DNA of 38,607 nucleotides from an uncultured Lachnospiraceae bacterium (GTDB taxonomy: Bacteria; Bacillota; Clostridia; Lachnospirales; Lachnospiraceae). The notes under the pieces were generated by a model that was given only the letters and a program-made list of their open reading frames with translations, ran no database searches and was not told the origin of the DNA. The stretch spans positions 75,469-114,075 of the forward strand of contig CAJUBP010000010.1 of the NCBI GenBank assembly GCA_910584585.1, read 5' to 3'. A program made the translations under genes and the position numbers. Positions 22,890-31,164 of this stretch are shown here, piece after piece; within the stretch, counting starts at the first letter, position 1; every line of letters starts with the position of its first letter.

Positions 22890-24766
22890 GAGAGACTATT
22901 TTCGATAAGAATTTGAAAGCGATGGAAAAATGGTATCCTGATTTTGCAGATATGATTCGGGAAGAAAAATACGATTTGGATGATACAAAAGTCTGGGTGG
23001 AACAGTCCTGGGACAAAGAGAAAATATTTCGCATTGAGACAGGAGGAAAACGGCTGTATCTCGGAGGAAAGCGCAATGCTGCGGAACCGGTGCAAATGTG
23101 GCAGGAGCGATTGGGGGAAATTCATAAATATGCTCCGGTATTTTTGTTCGGTATAGGCAGCGGGGCATATTTAAAGTCGATCATACATCATTCTCCAAAG
23201 GAAGCAAACATAGTGGTATATGAGCCCTCTATGGCTATTTTTTTAACTGTTTTAAAAGAAATTGATTTATCGGAAGAAATCAAAGACCGGCCGATAGCAT
23301 TTGTAATCGAAGGGCTGAATGACGTAGAGTTTGTTCCGGTGATACAGGGCGTTTTGACGCTGGAAACACTGGAATTTTTTATTGAGGAAGTTCATCCCAA
23401 TTATAAAACTGCTTTTCCAGAACAACTGAGGGAACGAGTGAAACAACTGACAAAGCATGCAGATGAATTTTTTGTCAATTTCTATACCAGAAGGCTTCTT
23501 CAGGAGCGGGCAGCCCAAAATGTGTTGTACAATTTGCCTTATATTGCAGAGGGGTATCATACCGCGCAGCTTTCAAAAGTGATTCCGTATAAAGGGGCGG
23601 CAGTCCTGATATCTGCAGGGCCTTCTCTGGATAAGAATATAGAGGAATTGAGGAGGGCCAAAAATCATCTGTTTCTGATAGCGGTAGATACTGCAGTAAA
23701 ACCTCTTTTAAAAAGAGGGATTTTACCAGATGTTTTTATTACGCTGGATGGCAGAAAGCCTCTGGATTTGCTGGAGGGGGCTCAGATGCTGCCTGTGGTT
23801 TCAAACTCCGTAGCAAGATATGAGCTATTAGATCGGCAGAAAGGAAAGCGGATTTTCTTTTTTGACGGATATCAACTGCCGTTGGATCTTTATTTTCAGA
23901 ATGACAAGATACTGCCGGGAGTTGCCGTTGGAGGCTCGGTTGCCTGCAGCGGTTTTTCTTTGCTGTACAAAATGGGATTTGAGACAGTAATTCTTGTGGG
24001 GCAGGATTTGGCTTATACGGATAATAAGTCTCATGCAGACGGAACATTTCAGGAGAAAATGCCCTTGGAAAATACAGAGCATATGATTCGTGTGAAAGGA
24101 AATTATCAGGATACGGTTCCCACTTTAACCAATTTGAAAATATATCTTGACTGGTTTGCAAGTTATATTAAAGGAGCAAAAGAACATGGAAACTTTCGGG
24201 TAATAAATGCCACTGAGGGCGGGGCGTTTATCGAAGGAACGGAACTTATGTCTTTGAAAGACGCATTGGATGAATGCATCGGGGAAGAGATTGATTTTGC
24301 AGGTTTAGTGGATACCATGGAGTCTGCTTTTACTGAGGAAGAGAAAAAGAAAGCCTTTGATTATCTGCGGGAAATTCCAAAACAGTTTGAAGCGCTGGAG
24401 AAACTGGCGAAGCAGCTAAAGCGGGAATATCAAAAAGTAGAACAGACAGAAAAATCAGGAAAGGGCAATTCCAAGTATTATAAGAAACAGATCGAAAAGA
24501 TAAAGAAACTTACGGAAAAATGTTATGAATATTCCGGTTATCAATTGGTGGAATCTACGTTGGGAACAGCGGAATTTATTTTGCAGACGGAATTTTATTA
24601 TGAAAAAGAAGATACAGAAACAGAGAATGAAATTTTGCAGACAGCGGCCCACGGAATTACCTACAGCGAAATTTTTGAGGACTGTACAAAGCTGATGCAG
24701 GATTTATCGAAAAAGATGCTGGCTCGGGCGGATAGGCTGCGTACAGAAGGAGGATCCCTATGCTGA
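22886..24766 (+). CDS. maf: Maf family motility accessory factor (flagellin glycosyltransferase)
   Basis: 626 residues. The central DUF115/Maf domain is marked by AVLISAGPSLDKNIEEL, FLIAVDTAVKPLLKRGILPDVFITLDG near 235-290 and GGSVACSGFSLLYKMGF-x-LVGQDLAY near 350-375. The C-terminal 200 residues are charged and helical. Maf proteins transfer nonulosonic acids (pseudaminic or legionaminic) to flagellin in Campylobacter, Aeromonas, Clostridium and others. The gene overlaps both neighbours (ATGA upstream, 7 bases with pseB), which ties it to the Pse genes. Confidence 0.9.
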   Translation: MRETIFDKNLKAMEKWYPDFADMIREEKYDLDDTKVWVEQSWDKEKIFRIETGGKRLYLGGKRNAAEPVQMWQERLGEIHKYAPVFLFGIGSGAYLKSIIHHSPKEANIVVYEPSMAIFLTVLKEIDLSEEIKDRPIAFVIEGLNDVEFVPVIQGVLTLETLEFFIEEVHPNYKTAFPEQLRERVKQLTKHADEFFVNFYTRRLLQERAAQNVLYNLPYIAEGYHTAQLSKVIPYKGAAVLISAGPSLDKNIEELRRAKNHLFLIAVDTAVKPLLKRGILPDVFITLDGRKPLDLLEGAQMLPVVSNSVARYELLDRQKGKRIFFFDGYQLPLDLYFQNDKILPGVAVGGSVACSGFSLLYKMGFETVILVGQDLAYTDNKSHADGTFQEKMPLENTEHMIRVKGNYQDTVPTLTNLKIYLDWFASYIKGAKEHGNFRVINATEGGAFIEGTELMSLKDALDECIGEEIDFAGLVDTMESAFTEEEKKKAFDYLREIPKQFEALEKLAKQLKREYQKVEQTEKSGKGNSKYYKKQIEKIKKLTEKCYEYSGYQLVESTLGTAEFILQTEFYYEKEDTETENEILQTAAHGITYSEIFEDCTKLMQDLSKKMLARADRLRTEGGSLC

Positions 24767-25758
24767 ACAACAAAACCATTTTAATTACCGGAGGCACAGG
24801 CTCTTTCGGCAATGCATTTACAAAATATGTTCTGGAACATTATAAACCCAGGAAAATTATTATATACTCCAGAGACGAATACAAGCAATTTGTCATGAAA
24901 AATAATTATAAGGAATACGAGAAGGAACTGCGCTTTTTTATCGGCGACGTCAGAGACAGAGAGCGTCTGTGCCGGGCTTTTGACGGAGTGGACTATGTGA
25001 TTCACGCAGCGGCTCTAAAACAAGTGCCGGCCTGCGAATACAATCCAATCGAGGCAATTAAAACCAATATCAACGGCGCAATCAATGTGATAGAGGCGGC
25101 ATTGGACTGCGGGGTCCAAAAAGTAGTCGCCCTTTCCACGGACAAGGCGGCAAACCCGGTGAATCTATATGGAGGAACGAAACTGGTGTCTGATAAACTG
25201 TTTGTTTCGGCCAATTCTTATGCGGGTTCCAAGGACGTCAGCTTTTCTGTAGTGCGTTACGGAAATGTGGCGGGAAGCCGTGGATCTGTGATTCCATTTT
25301 TCAAAGATATTGTAAAAAACGGCGGCCGGGAACTTCCCATTACGGATTACCGCATGACCAGGTTCTGGATTAGTCTGGAACAAGGAGTAGAGCTGGTCAT
25401 TAAAGCGCTGCAGGAAGCAAGAGGCGGGGAAACATTTATCTCGAAAATTCCTTCCTTTAAAATTACAGATTTGGCCCAGGCCATTTTGCCTGGATGCGAA
25501 ATGCCGGAGGTGGGCATTCGGGAAGGAGAGAAGCTTCATGAAATTATGGTGACAGAAGAAGATTCCCCAATGACTTATGAATATGAAAAACATTTTATCA
25601 TTTACCCGCATTACAGTTGGTGGGGAAAGGAAAAAGTGATTCCGGGCGGCAGGAAGGTTCCGGAAAGGTTTGAATATAGTTCCGGCACAAACCCGGATTG
25701 GCTTGAGATAGAAGAACTGCAGAAACGTCTGAAAGCATTTGATGCAGGTAATGTCTGA
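24760..25758 (+). CDS. pseB: UDP-GlcNAc 4,6-dehydratase (inverting), PseB
   Basis: 332 residues, normal PseB length. The extended SDR motif TGGTGSFG lies at 10-17. The catalytic set is Thr127-Asp128-Lys129 (LSTDKAANP) with Tyr137 and Lys141 (NLYGGTK), the PseB/FlaA1 form rather than the usual SDR Ser-Tyr-Lys. It converts UDP-GlcNAc to the 4-keto-6-deoxy-L-altro sugar, step one of CMP-pseudaminic acid synthesis. It overlaps maf by 7 bases. FlaA1/CapE-like paralogs exist, but the neighbours settle the role. Confidence 0.92.
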   Translation: MLNNKTILITGGTGSFGNAFTKYVLEHYKPRKIIIYSRDEYKQFVMKNNYKEYEKELRFFIGDVRDRERLCRAFDGVDYVIHAAALKQVPACEYNPIEAIKTNINGAINVIEAALDCGVQKVVALSTDKAANPVNLYGGTKLVSDKLFVSANSYAGSKDVSFSVVRYGNVAGSRGSVIPFFKDIVKNGGRELPITDYRMTRFWISLEQGVELVIKALQEARGGETFISKIPSFKITDLAQAILPGCEMPEVGIREGEKLHEIMVTEEDSPMTYEYEKHFIIYPHYSWWGKEKVIPGGRKVPERFEYSSGTNPDWLEIEELQKRLKAFDAGNV

Positions 25759-25828
25759 AAATATTTCCGAATGTTCAGAAACAGGAAAAATAATTCAGAA
25801 ACATCTTTAGAAAAGAAAGGGACAGGAT

Positions 25829-26461
25829 ATGGCATACAGGACAGAACAGGAAGAATTTTGGAGCGGGGAATTCGGAGACGCTTACATAGAAAGAAACCAG
25901 AACAAACAGATTGCGGCTGCCAATACAGCATTATTTTCCAAAGTGATGAAATTGACAGATCATGTGGAAACAGTGATAGAGTTTGGCTCCAATATCGGTT
26001 TGAATTTAAGGGCAATCCACACATTGCTGCCCAAGGCGTCTTTAGAGGCGGTAGAGATTAATCGGAAAGCGGCGGATATCTTACGGAACGATTCCTTTTT
26101 TGAGCGTCCGGTAAAGGTACATGAAACTTCTATTTTGGAATATGAGCCTGCAGTGCAGTATGATTTTGTTCTGATTAAAGGGGTGCTGATTCATATAAAT
26201 CCTGACGAATTGGAACATGTTTATGAAAAATTATATCAGTCCTCCAGACGCTATATCCTTCTGTGCGAGTACTACAATCCAACGCCTGCGGCAATCGAGT
26301 ACAGAGGGCATAAAGAGCGGCTCTTTAAAAGGGATTTTGCAGGAGAATTTCTGAAAAAGTACCAGGATGTGAAGCTGTTGTCCTATGGATTTTGCTATCA
26401 TTTGGATCCGAATTTTCCAATGGATGATATTACGTGGTTTTTGATGGAAAAAGAGCAATAG
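25829..26461 (+). CDS. pseudaminic acid biosynthesis-associated methyltransferase
   Basis: 210 residues. It starts with the family-typical TEQEEFWSGEFGDAYIERN. The SAM-binding motif I is VIEFGSNIGLNLRAI near 49-63, followed by LEAVEIN. HINPDEL and LCEYYNPTP lie further on. This pattern matches the methylases that cluster with pse genes (Pse_Me-ase type). It may add an O- or N-methyl group to a Pse derivative, but the acceptor is unknown. It sits 70 bases after pseB and 84 before pseF. Confidence 0.8.
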   Translation: MAYRTEQEEFWSGEFGDAYIERNQNKQIAAANTALFSKVMKLTDHVETVIEFGSNIGLNLRAIHTLLPKASLEAVEINRKAADILRNDSFFERPVKVHETSILEYEPAVQYDFVLIKGVLIHINPDELEHVYEKLYQSSRRYILLCEYYNPTPAAIEYRGHKERLFKRDFAGEFLKKYQDVKLLSYGFCYHLDPNFPMDDITWFLMEKEQ

Positions 26462-26545
26462 CACAATTTAGAGTCAGAAAGTCTTTCGCATTGGTGAAAT
26501 CTTCTTTCGAATTTATTGAATTGTGATACAAGGAGATGCAGAGAA

Positions 26546-27250
26546 ATGGACAAGAAAATCTTAGGAATTATTCCTGCCCGGGGAGGAAGCAAGCGGATTC
26601 CAGGAAAAAACATCCGGAATTTCTGCGGAAAGCCCATACTGGCCTATTCCATTGAAGCGGCTCTTGGAACAGGGCTTTTTGAGGAAGTCATGGTGTCTAC
26701 AGACAGTGAAGAGATCGCCGGGACGGCGAGGCAGTACAAAGCGGCAGTGCCTTTTCTGAGAAGCGAAGCTGCATCGGGAGACTACGCAACCACGGCGGAA
26801 GTATTGCTGGAAGTTCTTGCGGATTACAGAAAGCAAGGCAGAACTTTCGATTACATGGCTTGTATTTATCCCACAGCCCCTTTTGTGACAGCAAAGAAGC
26901 TGACAGAGGCGTTCCGTGTTCTGGAACAAACCGGGGCGGCGGCAGTTCTTCCGGTAGCGGCATTTTCCTATCCTCCCCAACGGGGATATATTGTAAAAGA
27001 CGGCCGGCTGGAAATGAAATGGAAGGAAAATTACAAGATGCGTTCCCAGGATCTGGAACCCCTGTATCATGACTGCGGACAGTTTTACTTCTATGAAGTT
27101 GTCAGGTTTCTGGAGCAAAAGGGACAGATCACAGAGGGCATTGTTCCGATTTTTGTGGACGAGATGGAAATGCAGGATATTGATCACGAATCAGACTGGA
27201 AGCTGGCAGAACTGAAATATGAAATGATGTGCCAAAGGGTAATCCGCTAG
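26546..27250 (+). CDS. pseF: pseudaminic acid cytidylyltransferase, PseF
   Basis: 234 residues from ATG 26546 (AAGGAG ten bases upstream; a TTG at 26516 is in frame but poorer). It shows the CMP-sialate synthetase motif IIPARGGSKRIPGKNIRNFCGKP, here near residues 6-28, VSTDSEEIA and YPTAPFV. The middle has the PseF-type QDLEPLYHDCGQFYF. It activates Pse with CTP to CMP-Pse, the donor used by Maf. NeuA/LegF homologs are similar, and the PseI and PseB neighbours favour PseF. Confidence 0.88.
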   Translation: MDKKILGIIPARGGSKRIPGKNIRNFCGKPILAYSIEAALGTGLFEEVMVSTDSEEIAGTARQYKAAVPFLRSEAASGDYATTAEVLLEVLADYRKQGRTFDYMACIYPTAPFVTAKKLTEAFRVLEQTGAAAVLPVAAFSYPPQRGYIVKDGRLEMKWKENYKMRSQDLEPLYHDCGQFYFYEVVRFLEQKGQITEGIVPIFVDEMEMQDIDHESDWKLAELKYEMMCQRVIR

Positions 27251-27316
27251 AGCGAACAATCTATATTTCGATATACAGGAAAGGGCTATTCTGCTTTTTC
27301 GTCCGTATTCGCGTAA
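27247..27316. repeat. dispersed small repeat after pseF
   Basis: It starts with CTAGAGCG over the pseF stop codon. GAACAATCTATATTTCGATAT-ACAGGAAA and TTTTTCGTCCG follow and match 7915-7995 after the first ATPase, but without that copy's 11-bp stem. It is probably a decayed copy of one repeat family. Confidence 0.5.
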
Positions 27317-27337
27317 AACAGAGGGAGGTAACTGGGA

Positions 27338-28387
27338 TTGAACAGAGAAATACAGTTGGGAAACCATATCATTTCAGAGAATAGCAGTATTTATATTGTA
27401 GCGGAATTGTCCGCCAATCATAACATGGATTACGATCGGGCCTGCGCCATCATTGACGCGGCGGCAGAAGCCGGAGCAGACGCGGTGAAGATTCAGACTT
27501 ATACGGCAGATACCATAACCATCGACTGCAATGCGAAAGAATTTCAGGCCCATGGCCTGTGGGAGGGCATGAATCTGTACCAGCTCTACCAGAAAGCCTA
27601 TACTCCCTGGGAATGGCAGGAGGGGCTGATACGATATGCCAATGACAAAGGGCTGGATTGTTTTTCTTCTCCCTTTGACCTTACGGCAGTGGATTTTCTG
27701 GAAAATTTGCATGTGCCTGCTTATAAAATCGCGTCTTATGAAATCAATGACATTCCTTTGATCAAAAAAGCGGCGCGGACAGGAAAACCAGTGATTCTCT
27801 CCACGGGGATTGCCCGGCTTTCAGATATTGAACTGGCAGTTCATACCTGCAAAGAGGCGGGAAATGAAAATGTGATTCTTCTGAAATGCGTTTCCGCCTA
27901 CCCTGCCCCTCTGGAAGAAATGAATCTGAAGGTAATTCCAAATATGGGCCAGACCTTCGGCTGCCTGACCGGCCTGTCAGATCATGCGTTAGGGGCGGAA
28001 ACAGCCGTTGCGGCGGCTGCGTTGGGAGCAAAAGTCATTGAAAAGCATCTGACTCTGAAACGGGAAGAGGGAGGCGTGGATTCCGTCTTTTCCATGGAGC
28101 AGGAAGAATTTGCGGATATGGTCTGTCAAATCCGCAGGATAGAAAAAGCTCTGGGGACAGTAACTTATGATTTGAACCAGAAGCAGGAGGAAAGCAGGCT
28201 TATGTCCCGATCTTTATTTGCGGTAAAGGATATCCGGCAAGGGGAGACGCTGACAGCGGAAAATATACGTTCCATCCGGCCGGGGACAGGACTGCATACG
28301 AAATATTATGAAGATATTCTGGGAAAGACGGCCAGGGAAGACTTGAAAAAAGGAACTCCGCTGGACTGGGCATTAATAAATAAGTGA
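27338..28387 (+). CDS. pseI: pseudaminic acid synthase, PseI
   Basis: 349 residues from a TTG at 27338 with GGGAGG nine bases upstream; no in-frame ATG precedes the conserved IYIVAELSANHNMD. The NeuB-type barrel shows KIQTYTADT, FSSPFDLTAVDFLE, YKIASYEINDIPLI, GLSDHALG and the PseI-like REEGGVDSVFSMEQEEF. The C-terminal SAF (antifreeze-like) domain starts near 285 (SRSLFAVKDIRQGETLTAENI). It condenses the 2,4-diacetamido sugar with PEP to make Pse. Its substrate needs PseC, PseH and PseG, which are damaged or absent here. Confidence 0.92.
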   Translation: MNREIQLGNHIISENSSIYIVAELSANHNMDYDRACAIIDAAAEAGADAVKIQTYTADTITIDCNAKEFQAHGLWEGMNLYQLYQKAYTPWEWQEGLIRYANDKGLDCFSSPFDLTAVDFLENLHVPAYKIASYEINDIPLIKKAARTGKPVILSTGIARLSDIELAVHTCKEAGNENVILLKCVSAYPAPLEEMNLKVIPNMGQTFGCLTGLSDHALGAETAVAAAALGAKVIEKHLTLKREEGGVDSVFSMEQEEFADMVCQIRRIEKALGTVTYDLNQKQEESRLMSRSLFAVKDIRQGETLTAENIRSIRPGTGLHTKYYEDILGKTAREDLKKGTPLDWALINK

Positions 28388-28406
28388 TAAAGAAGAGGAA
28401 AAGATT

Positions 28407-28958
28407 ATGATACCATATGGACGTCAATGGCTGGATGATGAGGACATACAGGCGGTAACAGAGGTAATGAGATCCGATTTTATTACCACCGGGCCGAAAG
28501 CAGATAAATTTGAACAGGAAGTGGCGGAATACACAGGGGCGAACTATGCGGTAGCAGTTTCCAACGGGACGGCGGCGCTTCATCTTTCCTGTCTTGCGGC
28601 AGGGATACAGCCGGGGGATGAAGTGATTACCACGGCAATGACCTTTGCGGCTTCTGCCAATTGCGTGCTGTACTGCGGCGGCAGGCCGGTATTTGCGGAC
28701 ATCGATCCCATTACATATAATATGGATCCGGAAGATGTGCGGCGTAAGATCACTTCCCGCACAAAAGCGGTGATCCCGGTGCATTTTGCAGGGCAGCCCT
28801 GCAGAATGGATGAAATCCACCAGTTAGCAGAAGAGTACGGGCTGACGGTGATTGAAGACGGAGCCCACGCCCTGGGAGCGGAATATAAAGGAAAGAAAAT
28901 CGGCGGATTGTCCCAGATGACAACCTTCAGTTTTCATCCGGTGAAGCCCATCCCCTGA
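28407..28958 (+). pseudogene. pseC: pseC 5' half: UDP-4-amino sugar aminotransferase, truncated
   Basis: 183 residues against roughly 380 for PseC. The retained half is intact: MIPYGRQWLDDEDIQAV, the GTAALHL phosphate-binding turn, IEDGAHALGAEY and FSFHPVKPI with the PLP-binding Lys180. The reading then breaks right where TTGEGG is expected, and the next bases belong to a GNAT acetyltransferase in another frame. The loss of the C-terminal domain should abolish the DegT/DnrJ/EryC1 fold and activity. This is a deletion fusion, not a frameshift: downstream pseC sequence is not seen in any frame. Confidence 0.9.
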
Positions 28959-29320
28959 CGGCGGAGGAACATCTGAACTGGTTCCGAACCAGGTATCTTT
29001 TCGATGACAGCTGCGTGAACTGGGTGGCGGCCCGCAAAGACACTGGGGAAAATATTGGAGTATTCGGGCTCAAAAGGCAGGGGCCTGAATGCGCCGCTGA
29101 AGTGAGTTATCTCTTGTCCCCGGAATTTCAGGGGAAGGGATATGCCAGGGAAGCGGTGGAAGGCATGATAAAGTTTGCCTCCGAAGAGTGGCGCTGCATT
29201 GCTGTGTCGGCGCAAATCCATGAGGAAAATCGGGAATCGGCTGCATTCGCAAAGCGTTTGGGGTTTGAATGCTCCGGCAGAAGGGGAAAATTTGAACTGT
29301 ATCGAAAAATAATTTTATAA
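28953..29320 (+). pseudogene. PseH-like GNAT acetyltransferase, 5'-truncated
   Basis: The frame is open through the junction and reads HPLTAEEHLNWFRTRYLFDD, then IGVFGLKRQG and the acetyl-CoA loop LSPEFQGKGYAREAVEGM, and ends RRGKFELYRKIIL. The first 30 or so residues of a GNAT domain are missing, and the only nearby start is a GTG at 29015 without a ribosome site. The EEHLNWF opening and place in the cluster fit PseH, the N-acetyltransferase of Pse synthesis. It is probably not translated unless coupled to the pseC stub. Confidence 0.75.
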
Positions 29321-29332
29321 CTTTGTTTTAAC

Positions 29333-29361
29333 TTGATGAAATATGCATATGATGATACAAT
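29333..29361 (+). promoter_or_regulatory. promoter of the toxin-antitoxin pair with palindrome
   Basis: TTGATG at 29333-29338, 17 bases, TACAAT at 29356-29361. The spacer holds the perfect palindrome ATATGCATAT (29341-29350), a likely site for autorepression by the antitoxin. Confidence 0.6.
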
Positions 29362-29392
29362 ATGACTATCTCAATTCAAGGAGGAAGCAATT

Positions 29393-29674
29393 ATGGAAGT
29401 AATCAGGCCATCTTCAGATTTAAGAAATCATTACAGTGAAATATCCAGACAATGCCACGAAGGAAGAACGCCGATTATTATCACGGTCAATGGGCGGGGT
29501 GATACAGCAATATTAGGCTTGCAGGATTATTATCAGATGAAATCAGAATTGGAATTGCTGAGGACATTAGCGGAAGCGGAAGAGGATGCTGTCAATGGCA
29601 GAGTGGCGCCTATCCAAAATACATTTGACGCGATACGCAGGGAGCTTATCGAGAGGCAGTCCAATGAAATATAA
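29393..29674 (+). CDS. Phd/YefM-family antitoxin
   Basis: 93 residues. The N-terminal half has the Phd/YefM DNA-binding pattern: SSDLRNHYSEISRQCHEGR, then PIIITVNGRGDTAILGLQDYYQM. The C-terminal half is acidic and helical, as expected for the toxin-wrapping tail. CAAGGAGG lies six bases before the ATG. It overlaps the toxin gene by 11 bases. It would neutralise the toxin and repress the shared promoter. Confidence 0.85.
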   Translation: MEVIRPSSDLRNHYSEISRQCHEGRTPIIITVNGRGDTAILGLQDYYQMKSELELLRTLAEAEEDAVNGRVAPIQNTFDAIRRELIERQSNEI

Positions 29675-29975
29675 GATTGTCAGAACGGATAAAGCGGAGG
29701 AACAGCTTAGAGAATTGATATTTTATATTGCAGATGATTCTGGAAGTGCGGAAACTGCATTAAATTATCTGGATAAAATTGAAAAGGCAGTTCGCCGTTT
29801 AGAAGATTTTCCTTTTTCCGGAAGTGTTCCGCGGTATTCAATTCTACGGAAACAAAATTACCGTGTTTTGATTGTGGAAAAGCATTTGGTGTTTTATAAA
29901 GTGAATGAAAAAGACGCGATTGTCACAATTTACGCGGTAGTGGATGGAAGAAGAGAATACAGGAATTTGATTTGA
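29664..29975 (+). CDS. RelE/ParE-superfamily toxin
   Basis: 103 residues from ATG 29664 within the antitoxin 3' end. It shows the RelE/ParE layout: an N-terminal strand YKIVRTDKAEEQLREL, a helical hairpin with LDKIEKAVRRLEDFP, the RYSILRKQNYRVLIVEKHLVFYKV strands, and the tail YAVVDGRREYRNLI. Members either cleave mRNA at the ribosome (RelE) or poison gyrase (ParE); the Arg-rich C-terminus leans to RelE, but I cannot decide. The pair follows the pse deletion scar directly. Confidence 0.85.
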   Translation: MKYKIVRTDKAEEQLRELIFYIADDSGSAETALNYLDKIEKAVRRLEDFPFSGSVPRYSILRKQNYRVLIVEKHLVFYKVNEKDAIVTIYAVVDGRREYRNLI

Positions 29976-30045
29976 AAATACTGCTTTGAGATTAAGGAAT
30001 GGCAGTATCTGCGCGCAGCGGACATATCTTTGAGTTTTTCATTTA

Positions 30046-30079
30046 AAGCGTTGGCGGAATACAGCTGCCGGCGCTTTTT
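30046..30079 (+). terminator. terminator after the toxin-antitoxin pair
   Basis: AAGCGTTGGCGG (30046-30057) pairs with CTGCCGGCGCTT (30065-30076), with three G-T pairs and a 7-base loop, then TTTTT. Confidence 0.75.
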
Positions 30080-30082
30080 ATA

Positions 30083-30112
30083 TTGACGAATCAAAACCCC
30101 CTGTATTATAAT
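30083..30112 (+). promoter_or_regulatory. promoter of the purCFB operon
   Basis: TTGACG at 30083-30088, an 18-base spacer and a perfect TATAAT at 30107-30112. The leader to purC is about 105 bases and contains the inverted repeat at 30154-30207. I do not see a clear PurR box or purine riboswitch. Confidence 0.75.
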
Positions 30113-30153
30113 AAACCCGATACATGAGCAGGATACCAAAACGCGGACAGCAG

Positions 30154-30207
30154 GGAACAGTTCAGAAATATTCTGCGCAATAGGAAAAATAATTTCTGAG
30201 CAGTTCC
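30154..30207. repeat. inverted repeat in the purC leader
   Basis: GGAACAGTTCAGAAATATT faces AATAATTTCTGAGCAGTTCC with few mismatches; the loop includes CTGCGCAATAGG. The GGAACTG ends and the inner ATTGCGCAG (minus strand) are shared with the MITE-like element at 6176-6340, so it may be a shorter relative. It could fold in the purC mRNA leader. Confidence 0.55.
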
Positions 30208-30224
30208 TAAGAATGGAGGAAACA

Positions 30225-31103
30225 ATGAGTATTCAGGAATTTAAACCGGTAAAAGAAGGAAAAGTACGGGAAGTCTATGACAACGGAGACAGCCTTATTA
30301 TTGTGGCAACTGACAGAATTTCAGCCTTTGATGTGATTTTAAAGAACAAGATTACCCAAAAAGGAGCAATCTTAACGAAGATGTCCAAATTTTGGTTTGA
30401 TTTTACCAAAGATATTGTGCCCAATCATATGCTTTCTGCCAACGTGGCGGATATGCCTGAATTTTTCCGCAATGAGAACTTTGACGGAAACAGCATGAAG
30501 TGCAGGAAGCTGAATATGCTGCCGGTGGAGTGCATTGTCCGGGGTTATATTACCGGAAGCGGCTGGGAGAGCTATCAGAAAGACGGAACCGTCTGCGGAA
30601 TTAAGCTGCCGGAAGGCTTAAAAGAGTCGGACAAGCTGCCGGAACCCATTTATACCCCCACCACCAAGGCGGAACTGGGGCTTCACGACGAGCATATTAC
30701 ATTTGAAGACAGTGCGGAGATTTTGGAAAAGCTTCATCCAGGCAAAGGCGCGGAATACGCGAAACAGATTCAGGAATGTACGATTAATTTATATAAAAAA
30801 TGCGCGGAATACGCCTTAAGCAAAGGCATTATCATTGCGGACACCAAGTTTGAGTTCGGTCTGGATGAAAATGGAACTGTGGTCTTAGGCGATGAAATGC
30901 TGACGCCTGACAGCTCCAGATTCTGGCCCCTGGATGGATATGAACCTGGAAAGTCACAGCCTTCTTTTGACAAGCAGTTTGTCAGAGACTGGCTGAAACA
31001 GAATCCGGACAGTGATTATCTGCTGCCGGAGGAAGTGGTATTGAAAACAGTGGATAAGTACAAAGAAGCATATGAGCTTTTGACAGGGGAAAAGTTTGCG
31101 TAA
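30225..31103 (+). CDS. purC: SAICAR synthetase
   Basis: 292 residues from ATG 30225 (GGAGG five bases upstream; ATG 30213 overlaps that site). It joins aspartate to CAIR in purine synthesis. It shows VKEGKVREVYDNGD, ATDRISAFDVIL near 29-40, LPVECIVRGYITGSGW and the signature IIADTKFEFG, with LGDEMLTPDSSRFW. It is the first gene of the purC-purF-purB operon. Confidence 0.95.
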   Translation: MSIQEFKPVKEGKVREVYDNGDSLIIVATDRISAFDVILKNKITQKGAILTKMSKFWFDFTKDIVPNHMLSANVADMPEFFRNENFDGNSMKCRKLNMLPVECIVRGYITGSGWESYQKDGTVCGIKLPEGLKESDKLPEPIYTPTTKAELGLHDEHITFEDSAEILEKLHPGKGAEYAKQIQECTINLYKKCAEYALSKGIIIADTKFEFGLDENGTVVLGDEMLTPDSSRFWPLDGYEPGKSQPSFDKQFVRDWLKQNPDSDYLLPEEVVLKTVDKYKEAYELLTGEKFA

Positions 31104-31164
31104 GAAACAGAGCTTAGAGTTACGGAAGGGAAAAACCTTGCGCAAAATTAACTGGAGAACAATT

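Noticed and set aside
29015..29320. Complete small GNAT acetyltransferase starting at GTG 29015
   Set aside because: The protein pattern continues upstream in frame to the deletion junction, the start has no ribosome site, and the N-terminal part of the fold is missing.
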